From positions 1,385,501 through 1,449,500 of the forward strand of contig NZ_JAEKEL010000001.1 of the NCBI RefSeq assembly GCF_016651105.1: a DNA stretch of 64,000 nucleotides. Reading direction: 5' to 3'. The DNA is from Pseudomonas sp. TH15 (lineage in GTDB: Bacteria; Pseudomonadota; Gammaproteobacteria; Pseudomonadales; Pseudomonadaceae). Position 1 is the first letter of the stretch; each line of letters starts with the position of its first letter. The translations under genes were made by a program, and so were the position numbers. Below the pieces are notes generated by a model. That model did no database searches. It saw nothing but the letters and a program-made list of their open reading frames with translations, and was not told where the DNA came from. Positions 1-8,801 of this stretch are shown here, one piece after another.

Positions 1-499
1 CTTTCATCAGGATCATGAACAAGTTGCCCAGGCCCGGCAGGGCGATGCGCCACATCTGCGGCATGATCAGTTTGGTGAAGATCCGGAATTTCGACATGCC
101 CAAGGCCACGCCGGCTTCGCGGTGACCTTTGGGGATCGCCAGAATCGCGCCGCGAAACACTTCCGTGGCGTAGGCGCCGAAGCACAGGCCCAACGCGATT
201 ACGCCAGCGGCGAAGGCATTGAGTGCGAGGTCGGGATTGCCGAAAAATTCGCCCAAGGCACGCATCAAATTGACGGTGCCGAAGTAGATCAACAGCACCC
301 AGAGCAATTCCGGGATGCCACGAACCAGGGTCGAATACGTGCCGCCCAGCCATTGCAATGGCTTGTGCGGGGAAGTCTTGGCCAAGGCGCCGAGCAGACC
401 GAGCACCAGCCCCAGGCACAAGGCCGAGAGAGCGAGTTTCACAGTCATCAGCGCGCCAGCGGCGAGCGCCGGGCCGAATCCGTAGAGGTCGATAATCAT
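1..499 (-). CDS. Polar amino-acid ABC transporter permease (HisQ/AotQ-like), 3' part cut by window edge
   Basis: Inner-membrane permease subunit of a basic amino-acid (histidine/arginine/ornithine type) importer. Reading from the ATG at 499 gives MIIDLYGFGPALAAGALMT, hydrophobic membrane segments, and a GHREAGVALGMS stretch matching the EAA loop that contacts the ATPase in HisQ/HisM permeases. The frame is open to base 1, so the C-terminus is missing. The binding-protein gene ends 78 nt upstream, and the ATPase gene lies before that, so the order is ATPase, binding protein, permease. A second permease (HisM) would be expected beyond the window. The substrate cannot be fixed from sequence alone. 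Confidence 0.85.
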   Translation of the reverse strand, partial: MIIDLYGFGPALAAGALMTVKLALSALCLGLVLGLLGALAKTSPHKPLQWLGGTYSTLVRGIPELLWVLLIYFGTVNLMRALGEFFGNPDLALNAFAAGVIALGLCFGAYATEVFRGAILAIPKGHREAGVALGMSKFRIFTKLIMPQMWRIALPGLGNLFMILMK

Positions 500-577
500 G
501 GATTTCTTTTCAAATCGCGGCAGGCAATGCCAAGGACCGGCACCGTCAGCGAACGGTGCCGGTCAGGCAGGTCAGAA

Positions 578-1324
578 TCAATAGATGCTGAACGGGAAGT
601 ACTTGTCGTTGATTTTTTTGTAGGTGCCGTCTTCAACGATTTCTTTCAGAGCAAGGTTCAGCTTCGCGCGAATCGGGTCGCCTTTACGTACAGCGATACC
701 GATCTTGTCGCTTTCTTCCACCGGGTCGCCTTTGAATTCGTAAGGGCGGCCGGCGTCGCTTTTCAGCCACTCGTAGTTGACGTACTTGTCCGCGAGGATG
801 CCGTCCAGACGACCGGAGGTCAGGTCGAGGTAGGCGTTTTCCTGGGTGTCATAGAGTTTTGTTTCAACGCCTTCCATGTGGTCTTCCATCCAGGTGCCGG
901 CGAGGGTCGCACGTTGTGCGCCGATCACTTTGCCCTGCAGAGAAGCCTTGTCGGTTTTGAAGTCGACGTCTTTCTTGGCGATGAATTGCAGCTTGTTGGA
1001 GTAGTACGGGTCGGTGAAGTCCACCGCTTGCTTGCGCTCGTCGGTGATCGACATCGAGGATATCAGGAAGTCGAACTTCTTGGCGTTCAGGGCCGGGATG
1101 ATGCCGTCCCAGTCAGAGGTGACCACGGTGCATTCGACTTTCATCTTGGCGCACAGGGCGTCGCCGATTTCTTTGTCGAAGCCGACGACATTGCCACTGG
1201 CATCTTTATTGTTGAACGGCGGGTAGGCCGCTTCGATGCCCATCTTCAAGGTTTCGGCGGCGGCACCGGCGCTGAAGGCCAGGGTGACGGCGGCGGCCAG
1301 GAAGATTTTTTTGTAGTTCTGCAT
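578..1324 (-). CDS. Periplasmic polar amino-acid-binding protein (HisJ/ArgT family)
   Basis: Substrate-binding component (248 aa) of the importer formed with the flanking ATPase and permease. A Sec signal peptide is clear: MQNYKK, a hydrophobic core, then AGAAAE. The mature part starts LKMGIEAAYPPFNNKD and contains GFDKEIGDALCAKM and SSMSITDERK, standard for family 3 solute-binding proteins of the lysine/arginine/ornithine/histidine clade. The length is typical. The start codon lies 13 nt downstream of the ATPase stop, which indicates a common transcript. Likely ligands are arginine, ornithine or histidine, by family only. Confidence 0.88.
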   Translation of the reverse strand: MQNYKKIFLAAAVTLAFSAGAAAETLKMGIEAAYPPFNNKDASGNVVGFDKEIGDALCAKMKVECTVVTSDWDGIIPALNAKKFDFLISSMSITDERKQAVDFTDPYYSNKLQFIAKKDVDFKTDKASLQGKVIGAQRATLAGTWMEDHMEGVETKLYDTQENAYLDLTSGRLDGILADKYVNYEWLKSDAGRPYEFKGDPVEESDKIGIAVRKGDPIRAKLNLALKEIVEDGTYKKINDKYFPFSIY

Positions 1325-1337
1325 GCGGGTAGCTCCG

Positions 1338-2111
1338 TTAGCGGTTGCTGGACATGAATTGTTTGCAGCGCGCCGAAAGCGGGTTGTCGAACACCTGCTG
1401 TGGCGATCCTTGCTCTTCGATCAGGCCCTGGTGGAGGAACACCACTTCGCTGGAGACCTGACGGGCAAAACCCATTTCGTGGGTCACGAGCAGCATGGTG
1501 CGGCCTTCTTCAGCCAATGCGCGGATGACATTAAGTACTTCCTGGACCATTTCCGGGTCAAGGGCGGAAGTCGGCTCATCGAACAGGATGACCTTGGGTT
1601 GCATCGCCAGCGTGCGGGCAATCGCCGCCCGTTGTTGCTGACCACCGGACAGTTGCGCCGGGTAAGCATGACGCTTGTCTGCGATGCCGACCTTGGCCAG
1701 CAAGGCTTCGGCGACTTCGATGGCTTCGGCTTTGCTTTGGCCGAGCACCCGGCGCGGGGCTTCGATGATGTTGTCGAGCACGCTCATGTGCGGCCAGAGA
1801 TTAAAGTTTTGAAACACAAAACCGATCTCGCTGCGCAGGCGATTGATCTGTTTGCCGTCGGCGGCAACCAGTTCGCCGTTCTTCGCGGTTTTGAGTTTGA
1901 GTTCTTCGCCGGCTACCAGGATCTGGCCCTGGTGCGGGTTTTCCAGCAGGTTAATGCAACGCAGGAACGTGGACTTGCCGGAACCGGAGGAACCCAGGAT
2001 CGAGATCACATCGCCGTCGCGGGCGGTCAGCGAGATGCCTTTGAGCACCTCAAGCTGTCCGTAGCGTTTGTGCAAGTTGCGGATTTCAAGCGCGGGCGTG
2101 GCCTCAGCCAT
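1338..2111 (-). CDS. Polar amino-acid ABC transporter ATP-binding protein (HisP-like)
   Basis: Cytoplasmic ATPase of the importer, 257 aa. Visible motifs: Walker A GSSGSGKST (about residues 40-48), signature LSGGQQQR (about 154-161), Walker B VILFDEP (about 174-180), and the H-loop region LLVTHEMGFAR. The insert LKLKTAKNGELVAADGKQIN is of the type seen in HisP/AotP proteins. It is the first gene of the minus-strand operon and is divergent from the GABA permease gene across a 562-nt intergenic region. Confidence 0.9.
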   Translation of the reverse strand: MAEATPALEIRNLHKRYGQLEVLKGISLTARDGDVISILGSSGSGKSTFLRCINLLENPHQGQILVAGEELKLKTAKNGELVAADGKQINRLRSEIGFVFQNFNLWPHMSVLDNIIEAPRRVLGQSKAEAIEVAEALLAKVGIADKRHAYPAQLSGGQQQRAAIARTLAMQPKVILFDEPTSALDPEMVQEVLNVIRALAEEGRTMLLVTHEMGFARQVSSEVVFLHQGLIEEQGSPQQVFDNPLSARCKQFMSSNR

Positions 2112-2564
2112 GTGCGTTCCTCATAGTGTTTCGCTCCTGCTGTTGGTGGCCTTCCTGGCGAGGCGGCCAAGCTAGCATAGCGTTCGAATGGCAGCCAACA
2201 GCGCTACGGGCGGTAAACGGATGGTGTGTGGCAGGTTGTCGCATCGGTGGAGCAGACTGTCGCGCTGCTATCAACCGAACAGACGTTTGACCCCGCTTTA
2301 AATACAAGCCGGAGCGGGGGGCACGTAAAAAAAGGCGCGATGTTGCCAGCTTTGACGGGGTGTTGGAAGCGCTAACCGGACAAACGTTCCGGATCTGCAC
2401 TTTTATTGTGCGTCGCGCATTTTTTAAGTGTGTTTATGGTGCGTTGATTCGTCCTTCAAGTGGGTCGCTGGGTAACGCTCTGGCAAATTGCCATTAATCT
2501 CAATGACTTGCGATGACCACCCGGTCAGCCTAAGAGCCGCGGTTCTCGGGACTCTGTAACATTT

Positions 2565-2580
2565 TGGCGCAATTATTGCG
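2565..2580 (+). promoter_or_regulatory. Sigma-54-type promoter for the GABA permease gene
   Basis: TGGCGCAATTATTGCG fits the -24/-12 consensus TGGCAC-N5-TTGC with GG and GC separated by exactly 10 nt. It lies about 95 nt before the permease start and points toward it. The rest of the 2112-2673 gap shows no further gene; an N-regulated promoter suits an amino-acid permease. Motif match only, so the assignment is inference. Confidence 0.55.
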
Positions 2581-2673
2581 TGCAGAATACGGAACGCCCC
2601 GTTGGATTCTTTTTACGAGAAAGAAATGCCAGACGCGGTGGACTGAATCGCTTTCCTTGCAAAGGTAGTTTCA

Positions 2674-4065
2674 ATGAGCAGCACCCAAAGCTCTAATGGC
2701 CTCGAACAGGGGCTCAAACCGCGTCATGTGACTATGTTGTCGATCGCTGGTGTTATCGGCGCCGGCCTGTTTGTTGGCTCGGGCCACGCCATCGCCGCTG
2801 CCGGCCCAGCCGTGCTGTTGGCCTACGCCGCTGCCGGCGCGCTGGTCGTGCTGGTGATGCGCATGCTCGGCGAAATGGCCGTCGCTTCGCCGGACACTGG
2901 CTCCTTCTCGACATACGCCGACCGCGCGATCGGGCATTGGGCCGGTTTCACCATCGGCTGGTTGTATTGGTGGTTCTGGGTGTTGGTGATCCCGCTGGAG
3001 GCCAACGCCGCCGCGACCATCCTGCATGCCTGGTTCCCGAATGTGGCGATCTGGGCCTTCACCCTGGTTATCACTTTGCTGCTGACGGTGACCAACCTGT
3101 TCAGCGTGAAGAACTACGGTGAGTTCGAATTCTGGTTCGCTCTGGTCAAAGTTATCGCGATCATCGGCTTCATTGGTCTCGGCATTCTGGCGATTTTCGG
3201 CTTCTTGCCGAACAGCCAGGTCAGCGGCGTTTCGCACCTGTTCGACACCCAAGGCTTCCTGCCAAACGGCATGGGCGCTGTATTGGGCGCGATCCTGACC
3301 ACCATGTTTTCCTTCATGGGCACCGAGATCGTGACCATCGCGGCCGCGGAATCGAAGAATCCTGGCCAGCAAATCTCCAAGGCCACCAACTCGGTGATCT
3401 GGCGGATCGGCTTGTTCTACCTCGTGTCGATCTTCATCGTCGTGGCCCTGGTGCCATGGAACGATCCGGTTCTGGCTGCTGTGGGTTCCTACCAGACTGT
3501 ACTTGAGCGTATGGGCATCCCGAATGCCAAGCTGATCGTCGACATCGTGGTGCTGGTGGCTGTGACCAGTTGCCTGAACTCGGCGCTGTACACCGCTTCG
3601 CGCATGATGTTCTCCCTGGGCAAACGCGGTGATGCGCCGGCCGTTTCCCAACGCACCAACAAAAGCGGCACGCCGTACTGGGCAGTCATCCTGTCCACCG
3701 CTGCTGCGTTCCTGGCGGTGTTTGCCAACTACGTGGCCCCGGCCGCTGTGTTCGACTTCCTGCTGGCCACCTCCGGCGCCATCGCGTTGTTGGTGTACCT
3801 GGTGATCGCCATCTCGCAACTGCGTATGCGCAAGCAGCGTATGGCACGCGGCGAAAAAATCGCCTTCAGCATGTGGTTGTTCCCGGGCCTGACCTACGCG
3901 GTGATCATCTTCATCGTCGCGGCCCTGACCATCATGCTGTTCCAGGACGCCCACCGCGTGGAGATCCTCGCGACCGGGTTCCTGAGCTTGCTGGTAGTGG
4001 CGGTCGGCTTGTTCGTAGCCCGTCGTCGCAAGATGCAGAAGGTTGGAGCGGTGGTGTTGAACTGA
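2674..4065 (+). CDS. gabP: Amino-acid permease of the APC superfamily, GABA permease-like
   Basis: Inner-membrane proton-coupled transporter, 463 aa, the usual length for GabP/AnsP/ProY-type permeases. After a short hydrophilic N-terminus comes the TM1 hallmark SIAGVIGAGLFVGSGHAI, then TM2 and the conserved MLGEMAVASPDTGSFSTYAD loop. SFMGTEIVTIAAAES in the central part matches the FxGxE motif of the family. About 12 hydrophobic segments and a basic tail (RRRKMQK) follow. It is flanked by a sigma-54-like promoter and an intrinsic terminator, so it is probably monocistronic. GABA as substrate is inferred from family resemblance. Confidence 0.85.
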   Translation: MSSTQSSNGLEQGLKPRHVTMLSIAGVIGAGLFVGSGHAIAAAGPAVLLAYAAAGALVVLVMRMLGEMAVASPDTGSFSTYADRAIGHWAGFTIGWLYWWFWVLVIPLEANAAATILHAWFPNVAIWAFTLVITLLLTVTNLFSVKNYGEFEFWFALVKVIAIIGFIGLGILAIFGFLPNSQVSGVSHLFDTQGFLPNGMGAVLGAILTTMFSFMGTEIVTIAAAESKNPGQQISKATNSVIWRIGLFYLVSIFIVVALVPWNDPVLAAVGSYQTVLERMGIPNAKLIVDIVVLVAVTSCLNSALYTASRMMFSLGKRGDAPAVSQRTNKSGTPYWAVILSTAAAFLAVFANYVAPAAVFDFLLATSGAIALLVYLVIAISQLRMRKQRMARGEKIAFSMWLFPGLTYAVIIFIVAALTIMLFQDAHRVEILATGFLSLLVVAVGLFVARRRKMQKVGAVVLN

Positions 4066-4082
4066 TTCACATCGCGTAATGC

Positions 4083-4119
4083 AAAACGGCCGCTGTCAGT
4101 GATGACAAGCGGCCGTTTT
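4083..4119. terminator. Intrinsic terminator after the GABA permease gene (bidirectional)
   Basis: A 12-bp stem, AAAACGGCCGCT with AGCGGCCGTTTT, around a 13-nt loop, with T runs on both strands. It separates the plus-strand permease gene from the convergent gene ending at 4138. Confidence 0.85.
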
Positions 4120-4137
4120 GTTTCTATTCGAAGGCGA

Positions 4138-4590
4138 TTACTCAGCCTTTTCTTCCTGCGCGTCCAGCGATTCGCGATAGCTATCCAGCGCAGTGCCGAA
4201 ATCAGTGATGAACTGCGGATCGGTCAGCCAGGCCTGGGCGGTTTCGCGGTCCATGCCGTCGGTCCACATGCGGTAGTCGATCAACATGTCGGCGGCCAGG
4301 TGGGTGGCGGCCATGGCTTCGTTGTCGGCGTTTTCCATGTCCAGAAGTTCTGGGTGGTCGGTGATGATGTCGGCGAGGTTCGTGAGCAGGGTCAGTAGCA
4401 TGTCGTTACGGCCGATGGCTTCGGCGTCGCGCATTTTGCTGAACATCGCCAGGGTGTATTCCGGGATCGGCTCGCCGATGTCGCCCAGGTCATCGTCCAG
4501 CTCGGCGGGTTTACGGCCGTGGATATTGATTTGCTTGGCTTTGATCTTGGCGCGTTTGGCGCGTTTTTGTTGCTTGTTCAGGGATGCCAT
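4138..4590 (-). CDS. Hypothetical small protein, paralogue of its upstream neighbour
   Basis: 150 aa, function not recognised. The N-terminus MASLNKQQKRAKRAKIKAKQ is strongly basic; the rest is acidic and probably helical. It shares this N-terminal signature and the general body layout (D/E-rich linker, then a YRMW/YRQW motif and AWL/AWI near the C-terminus) with the protein encoded at 4596-5012. The two genes are tandem with a 5-nt gap. The basic head suggests nucleic-acid or ribosome contact, but that is only inference. No signal peptide or membrane segment is present. Confidence 0.75.
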   Translation of the reverse strand: MASLNKQQKRAKRAKIKAKQINIHGRKPAELDDDLGDIGEPIPEYTLAMFSKMRDAEAIGRNDMLLTLLTNLADIITDHPELLDMENADNEAMAATHLAADMLIDYRMWTDGMDRETAQAWLTDPQFITDFGTALDSYRESLDAQEEKAE

Positions 4591-4595
4591 TAATT

Positions 4596-5012
4596 TCAGT
4601 TCGCTTTCGGTTGTGTTTGGGCCGCGATGGCGTCGGACGCCGCCACGTAGTCAGCCTGGAAGGCTGGGGATTCGATCCACGCCAGGGCGCCGGCTTCGTC
4701 CGCTTCGGTGGACCACTGGCGATACTCGATCAGCGCCGCGAGGATGAAGTCCATCGCGCCTTCTTCGCCTTCCTGTTCGTACACCAGCGTCAGCAATGGG
4801 TCTTCGAGGAAAGCCGTGCACATGGCTTGCTGACTGATTTTTTCAGCGTCGATCATGGTCTTGAACAGTTCGGTCAGGTCCACCGATTCGAAGTCGATGC
4901 GGTCATCGTTCGGGTCCAGCTCCACCGGCGCGGCAGCCCGTTGGGTGCGGTTCTGCTTGGCCTTGGCTTTGGCGCGGGTGGCGCGTTTTTGCTGCTTGTT
5001 CGCGGATGCCAT
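4596..5012 (-). CDS. Hypothetical small protein, tandem paralogue
   Basis: 138 aa, first gene of the tandem pair. It begins MASANKQQKRATRAKAKAKQ, nearly the same as its neighbour, and carries ALIEYRQWSTEADEAGALAW where the neighbour has DMLIDYRMWTDGMDRETAQAW. An origin by local duplication is likely. No known domain recognised. A purine-rich GGAACG lies a few bases before the ATG. Confidence 0.75.
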   Translation of the reverse strand: MASANKQQKRATRAKAKAKQNRTQRAAAPVELDPNDDRIDFESVDLTELFKTMIDAEKISQQAMCTAFLEDPLLTLVYEQEGEEGAMDFILAALIEYRQWSTEADEAGALAWIESPAFQADYVAASDAIAAQTQPKAN

Positions 5013-5049
5013 GGGCGTCGTTCCGTATTTCGTTGAGAGGGCAGGTCAC

Positions 5050-6018
5050 TCAGCTACGTGAAACTCGCCGCCCGGGAGTATCGGGGGCCAGTTCGCCGTT
5101 TTGCAGCCAGGACAATGCAATGGGCCATAGTGTGGCTTGGTATGGGCTACGAAAAAAGGCGAAATGTCCGACTTCTTCTTCGCCAATGTCTTTCGGGGCG
5201 ATTCGCAGATGGGTGGTCGTGCTGCCGGTGAAGTAGCCGAGCAAGCGCTCAATGGCCGGGATCGTGCCGTAAGGATCGTCGCTAAGGCTGATGGCCAGGG
5301 TTTTTGCGGTGACATTGGCGAACGGCAGCCGACCGTGCTTTGCGTGGATCACGCGACCGCTGGGGCGCTGCTCGTAGCGAGCGGTGGGCGTGCTCCAGTC
5401 GCGGACGACGCCGGCGGGCGTGTCTTCCAGCCAGCCAAGACGTTTGCCGGGGAAGTAACCGCAGATCATCGTCATCAGCGGCATCACCAGGTGCCATTTG
5501 CCGAACATTCGCCAACGGTGAGCGGGCGCATAGTCGCGCCAGTAAGCGAACTGCGCGCCGACCGTCACCAAGTGCCGGATCAGGTGCCCAGAGGCCCCCA
5601 GGCCCGCCGCACAGCCGCCAAAGCTGTGGCCGACCACGTCGATGGGCTGGCCGGGGAATTCACGCTGAGCGCGCTTGAGCATCGCTTCGAAATCCAGCGC
5701 GCCCCAGTCGGACCAGGAAGCGTCCAGCCCTTTCAGCGACGCCGGCCGCGATTCGCCGATGCCACGGTAGTCATAGGTGATGACATCGAAGTCATTGGCG
5801 AACAGGTAATCGGCGAAGCGCGAGTAGTGTCGGCAACGGACCGAAGTGGCGGCGTTGATGATCACGACCGGGCGGGCGGTGTCCTGGAAGGCGTGACGCC
5901 AGGTGAAACCGCCGAGGGTGAAGCCGTCGCAGGCGGGTTCTTTGAAGGGGGTGCTAGTAACTGGCGACGTTAACTCAGCCTGGGCTGGTGCCGGTGAGGG
6001 CATGTCCTGCAAATTCAT
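5050..6018 (-). CDS. Alpha/beta-hydrolase family protein
   Basis: Predicted cytoplasmic serine hydrolase of about 322 aa. The nucleophile elbow GHSFGG sits in VDVVGHSFGGCAAG; YDYRGIGESRP is the strand/loop before helix A found in this fold, and a late histidine (GHFAFFRSP) could complete the triad. I chose the ATG at 6018 (MNLQDMPSP) because AAAGG precedes it; the alternative is a TTG at 6048. Substrate unknown. No signal peptide is seen. Confidence 0.82.
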   Translation of the reverse strand: MNLQDMPSPAPAQAELTSPVTSTPFKEPACDGFTLGGFTWRHAFQDTARPVVIINAATSVRCRHYSRFADYLFANDFDVITYDYRGIGESRPASLKGLDASWSDWGALDFEAMLKRAQREFPGQPIDVVGHSFGGCAAGLGASGHLIRHLVTVGAQFAYWRDYAPAHRWRMFGKWHLVMPLMTMICGYFPGKRLGWLEDTPAGVVRDWSTPTARYEQRPSGRVIHAKHGRLPFANVTAKTLAISLSDDPYGTIPAIERLLGYFTGSTTTHLRIAPKDIGEEEVGHFAFFRSPYQATLWPIALSWLQNGELAPDTPGRRVSRS

Positions 6019-6086
6019 TGGCTTTGGACCTTTGCGGGTAGCTGCCAACGATAGTCTTCGCGCAGCTTATGGACAATCTGTCGGGG

Positions 6087-7144
6087 TTATCGGTCTGTTT
6101 GGTTGAGCAGACGCTCTTCAATTGCCCGTCGTTCCCGATCCAGCTCAGCGCGCAACTCCTCCTCGCTCGGCAACACCAGTTTGTACTTGCTGGCGAACAG
6201 TTGTTCGTTGCCCTGTAACACCGAGTAGCGCACCACTGACTCGTTTTTTTGCGCGCAAAGAATGATACCGACGGTGGGCCCGTCTTCATCGTTGCGCTTG
6301 AGGTCGTCATACATGCGCACATACATGTCCATCTGGCCAACATCCTGATGGGTTAATTCACCGCGCTTGAGATCGAAGATGACAAAGCATTTGAGCAGGT
6401 AGTTGTAGAACACAAGATCGATGTAGAAGTCTCTGCCTTCGGTGCTTATGCGTTGCTGGCGGGCGACAAAAGCAAAACCATTCCCCAGCTCGAGCAGGAA
6501 GCCCTGAAGTTGCTCGATGAGTGCTTGTTCAAGTTCGGTTTCCAGAACGAGTCCTGCATTGGGCAGGCCGAGAAACTCGAGCATCACGGGATCCCGGATG
6601 AATTCCCGAGGGCTGTCGGTCATCGTTTTGATGTTGGTAGCGGCTTCCGTCATGACGGGAGCCTTGTCCCGACTCATCAATAGACGCTCGTAGTAGAGGG
6701 TGTTGATCTGGCGTTCCAGCGCGCGGCTTGACCAGTTTTGATTGGCGGCTTCGTCCATGTACCACTTGCGTGCCTTGTCGTTATCGACACGTAGCAGCCT
6801 TCGGTAGTGGGTCCAGCTCAATTCGGAACGCAGTGCGTTCCAATTTGGAAAGGTCTGATAAAAGTCCCGCATATACCTCAAATTACGGTCATCAAAACCT
6901 TTCCCAAACTTCCCTGTCAGGTCCTTCGCAAGCGTCGCCAGCAATTGCTTGCCATACGTGGCCCTTTGGGCACCTTCCTGCTCGAACTCGACAATATGCC
7001 GGCCAATCTGCCAACAGGTTTGTACTTGAGCGGTATCGACCGCTCTCAAAACCTTCTGGCGCGCCTGGCGAATCAATTCGCCAAGCTCCCCAGCAATGAA
7101 TCGATTTTCGGGTCTTGCATGTCAGCAGGTTTTAGCTGGCTCAT
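6087..7144 (-). pseudogene. DUF1016/YhcG-family PD-(D/E)XK nuclease gene with an N-terminal frameshift
   Basis: The uninterrupted part (from a TTG at 7076, 329 aa) has the N-terminal YhcG domain (IRQARQKVLRAV, CWQIGRHIVEFEQ, YGKQLLATLAKDLT) and the C-terminal nuclease part (FYIDLVFYNYLLKCFVIFDLK, with D and D-x-K positions of the PD-(D/E)XK fold). The true start is probably the ATG at 7144, which has a GGAAG Shine-Dalgarno and encodes MSQLKPADMQDPKIDSLL. That frame meets the main one only if the CCCC at 7088-7091 gains one base. With it, the gene is 352 codons plus stop, giving ...LLGELGELIRQARQ. Such proteins are nucleases linked to defence and mobile DNA; the role here is unknown. The gene lies just outside the integrated element. 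Confidence 0.8.
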
Positions 7145-7421
7145 CGGTCTTCCGCATCATTGGGAACAGAGGCAAAAGCATGCCAAGAGTTACCGTTGCG
7201 GTATGTCGGGAGAGACGACGAAATCCGCAGGAAGAGGCGCTTGGTGTTGCAGGACATTGCCGAGGAAAACGGCTTCAACGGTTAAAGGGATGTAGTCCAT
7301 TTCTTACACCCGCCAATCTGGTGTTCCACTGGACTGATGCAGGATAGCGATGGGTGTTTGTCAGGTTGAAGCGCCGGTACAATCCCGCGCCTCTTGTTTT
7401 GTGATGTAAGGAAGCGCCGGT
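7145..7421. other. Intergenic region without a supported gene
   Basis: Divergent spacer between the nuclease gene and the small lipoprotein gene. Short ORFs here lack ribosome-binding sites and recognisable content. GGTACAAT near 7376-7383 could be a -10 element for the lipoprotein, but the -35 spacing is poor. Confidence 0.4.
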
Positions 7422-7712
7422 TTGAAAGGGATTTTGCGTATTGGTTGTGTGGCAGGCCTCGTGTTGCAGTTGGTGGGCTGCGGAACGTTCATCGGGCGTT
7501 TGAATGACGGTTTGTCTGATGCTCAGTATTACCGAGGGGTTGATGGCAACCTGCACCTTCTGGGTGTGCGCGGAGGCGGCAGCGATGGCATGCCGGCGGC
7601 CATCATCTGTTACATGATGATTGTCTGTCCGATCATCACCGTTGTATCCCTGCCAGTAGATGCCGCGCTGGACACGGTTCTGCTGCCTGTCGATTACATC
7701 AATACACTTTAG
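7422..7712 (+). CDS. Small lipoprotein, YceK/YidQ (DUF1375) family
   Basis: 96 aa envelope lipoprotein. The signal is MKGILRIGCVAGLVLQLVGCG, with lipobox LVGC, so the mature protein would start at the cysteine. The C-terminal ICPIIT-like hydrophobic part followed by LPVDAALDTVLLPVDY is the conserved end of YceK/YidQ proteins. The start is a TTG at 7422, supported by TAAGGA about nine bases upstream and by the absence of an ATG before the signal peptide. It ends overlapping the convergent gene at 7709 by four bases. Function unknown in the family. Confidence 0.78.
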   Translation: MKGILRIGCVAGLVLQLVGCGTFIGRLNDGLSDAQYYRGVDGNLHLLGVRGGGSDGMPAAIICYMMIVCPIITVVSLPVDAALDTVLLPVDYINTL

Positions 7713-8062
7713 GTTTTCTTTGTGCGGCGTTTGCTTTTCGGTGTGTGCACAGGCTCTTGCACCTTGCGATAGATCCACAAGCCAAACACAGAAAACGCCA
7801 GCATGAACGCCGTGCCGATGCTTTGCGACACAAACTCAACCCAGAATCGCCGCGGTTGCAGAGCCAGTGTGTAGGTGCTGCGTGGGCCGCGGTTATTGGT
7901 GGTGATGGAGCCTGTGAGCCAGCTGTCGACCAGCATCCAGATTGATGCACTGATGCCGAAAACAATCAGCAGGGCAACGAAAATAGTCAGCCAGTAAGTT
8001 GTGCGACTCGGGCGATACGGCGGCGGATGGGGCAGGGGCACGCGGGTTCGTTTCTGGTTCAT
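7709..8062 (-). CDS. Hypothetical membrane protein
   Basis: 117 aa with a proline-rich basic N-terminus (RVPLPHPPPYRPSR), a transmembrane segment (TYWLTIFVALLIVFGISASIW), a periplasmic loop of about 40 residues, a second segment (GTAFMLAFSVFGLWIY), and a basic tail (KSKRRTKKT). Both ends are therefore predicted cytoplasmic. No known family recognised. Convergent with the lipoprotein gene. Confidence 0.7.
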   Translation of the reverse strand: MNQKRTRVPLPHPPPYRPSRTTYWLTIFVALLIVFGISASIWMLVDSWLTGSITTNNRGPRSTYTLALQPRRFWVEFVSQSIGTAFMLAFSVFGLWIYRKVQEPVHTPKSKRRTKKT

Positions 8063-8171
8063 CAGCTTGATGACCCTCTTCCGTAAGGGGCGGCCAAAGT
8101 AGCGCGGATTGCGGCTGTTGGAAAAGCGCCGCGTAAACAGCTGAGCTCAGTGTTTACCAAATCGCAGGCAT

Positions 8172-8206
8172 AAAAAAACCCTGAATCTTGCGATTCAGGG
8201 TTTTCG
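8172..8206. terminator. Intrinsic terminator adjacent to attL, probably the original tRNA-Phe terminator
   Basis: AACCCTGAATC and GATTCAGGGTT form an 11-bp stem with a 4-nt loop, with A and T runs on the two sides. It lies 5 bases outside the left copy of the tRNA-Phe end, so before integration it would have followed the tRNA gene directly. Confidence 0.75.
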
Positions 8207-8211
8207 GTATT

Positions 8212-8233
8212 TGGTGCCAGAGACGGAATCGAA
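8212..8233 (-). repeat. attL: left copy of the tRNA-Phe 3' end
   Basis: 22 bases identical to the tRNA-Phe 3' end at 28775-28797 except for one missing C (TGGTGCC-AGAGACGG versus TGGTGCCCAGAGACGG); identity then continues through AATCGAA and stops. Together with the integrase gene next to the tRNA, this marks the left boundary of the integrated element. Confidence 0.82.
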
Positions 8234-8286
8234 AAGCTGGCTGCAGGTCACGGTTTTAAAGGGTTTGTCTTTTGTCGATATGTAAG

Positions 8287-8307
8287 TCTACTCACAAATC
8301 TACTCTC
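8287..8307 (+). repeat. Left pair of integrase arm-type sites
   Basis: TCTACTCAC at 8287-8295 and TCTACTCTC at 8299-8307, 12 bp apart. The same 9-mer occurs at the right end with the same 12-bp pitch. A paired, element-end-specific repeat is what arm-type binding sites of a tyrosine integrase look like. Inference from position and spacing. Confidence 0.6.
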
Positions 8308-8762
8308 TTTTTAAAATGCGGCTCTGTTTTGAAACCTGCCGGCGGCGACCGAAACCGTGCTGATTTCCTCTGTCGATGCCCGACGAGTGGTAATGCCATC
8401 TCGATAAATCTGCCGCCAGTGCAAAGGAGTGGTCATCATCACCACTCATTGATGGATCAGTCCAAAAGTGGCCCGATTATCTCGCACCTCACTTTTGAGG
8501 AGCCATCGCCACACTTTTTCGGCGATGGCGATGGCGATGGCGATGGCGCCGTGTGACAGTTGCACCACACAGAGGCGTTCTTACCATTCCCTCGCGCCAG
8601 CACCACCCCGGATCAGGGTAGTGGTCATTCTTGTGGTTAGTTTTCGCAATCAGCATTGGTGTCAGGTAAGGGAGGTGATCGGGTGGGGAGTGCTGGGATC
8701 TAACCTAGATTGGAACATCGCTGCCGGGCGGTTTCTCAAGAGAGTGGGCTTAATCAAATCAA
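8308..8762. other. Left end of the element without a supported gene
   Basis: Two overlapping plus-strand ORFs here have no convincing start or family. The only structure seen is four tandem GGCGAT hexamers around 8520-8548. It may be a spacer or a decayed gene. Confidence 0.4.
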
Positions 8763-8786
8763 CCGATGCCGGTATCTCGGCATCGG
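8763..8786 (-). terminator. Probable terminator of the KilA-N/P63C gene
   Basis: CCGATGCCG and CGGCATCGG form a perfect 9-bp stem with a 6-nt loop, 15 nt after the minus-strand stop codon. The following TTGATTTGATT is only moderately T-rich, so it is a weaker terminator. Confidence 0.55.
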
Positions 8787-8801
8787 TGTGAAATCAATGT
8801 G

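Noticed and set aside
8272..8791. Two ORFs at the left end of the element
   Set aside because: No ribosome-binding site and no recognisable sequence; a short hexamer repeat keeps the frame open.
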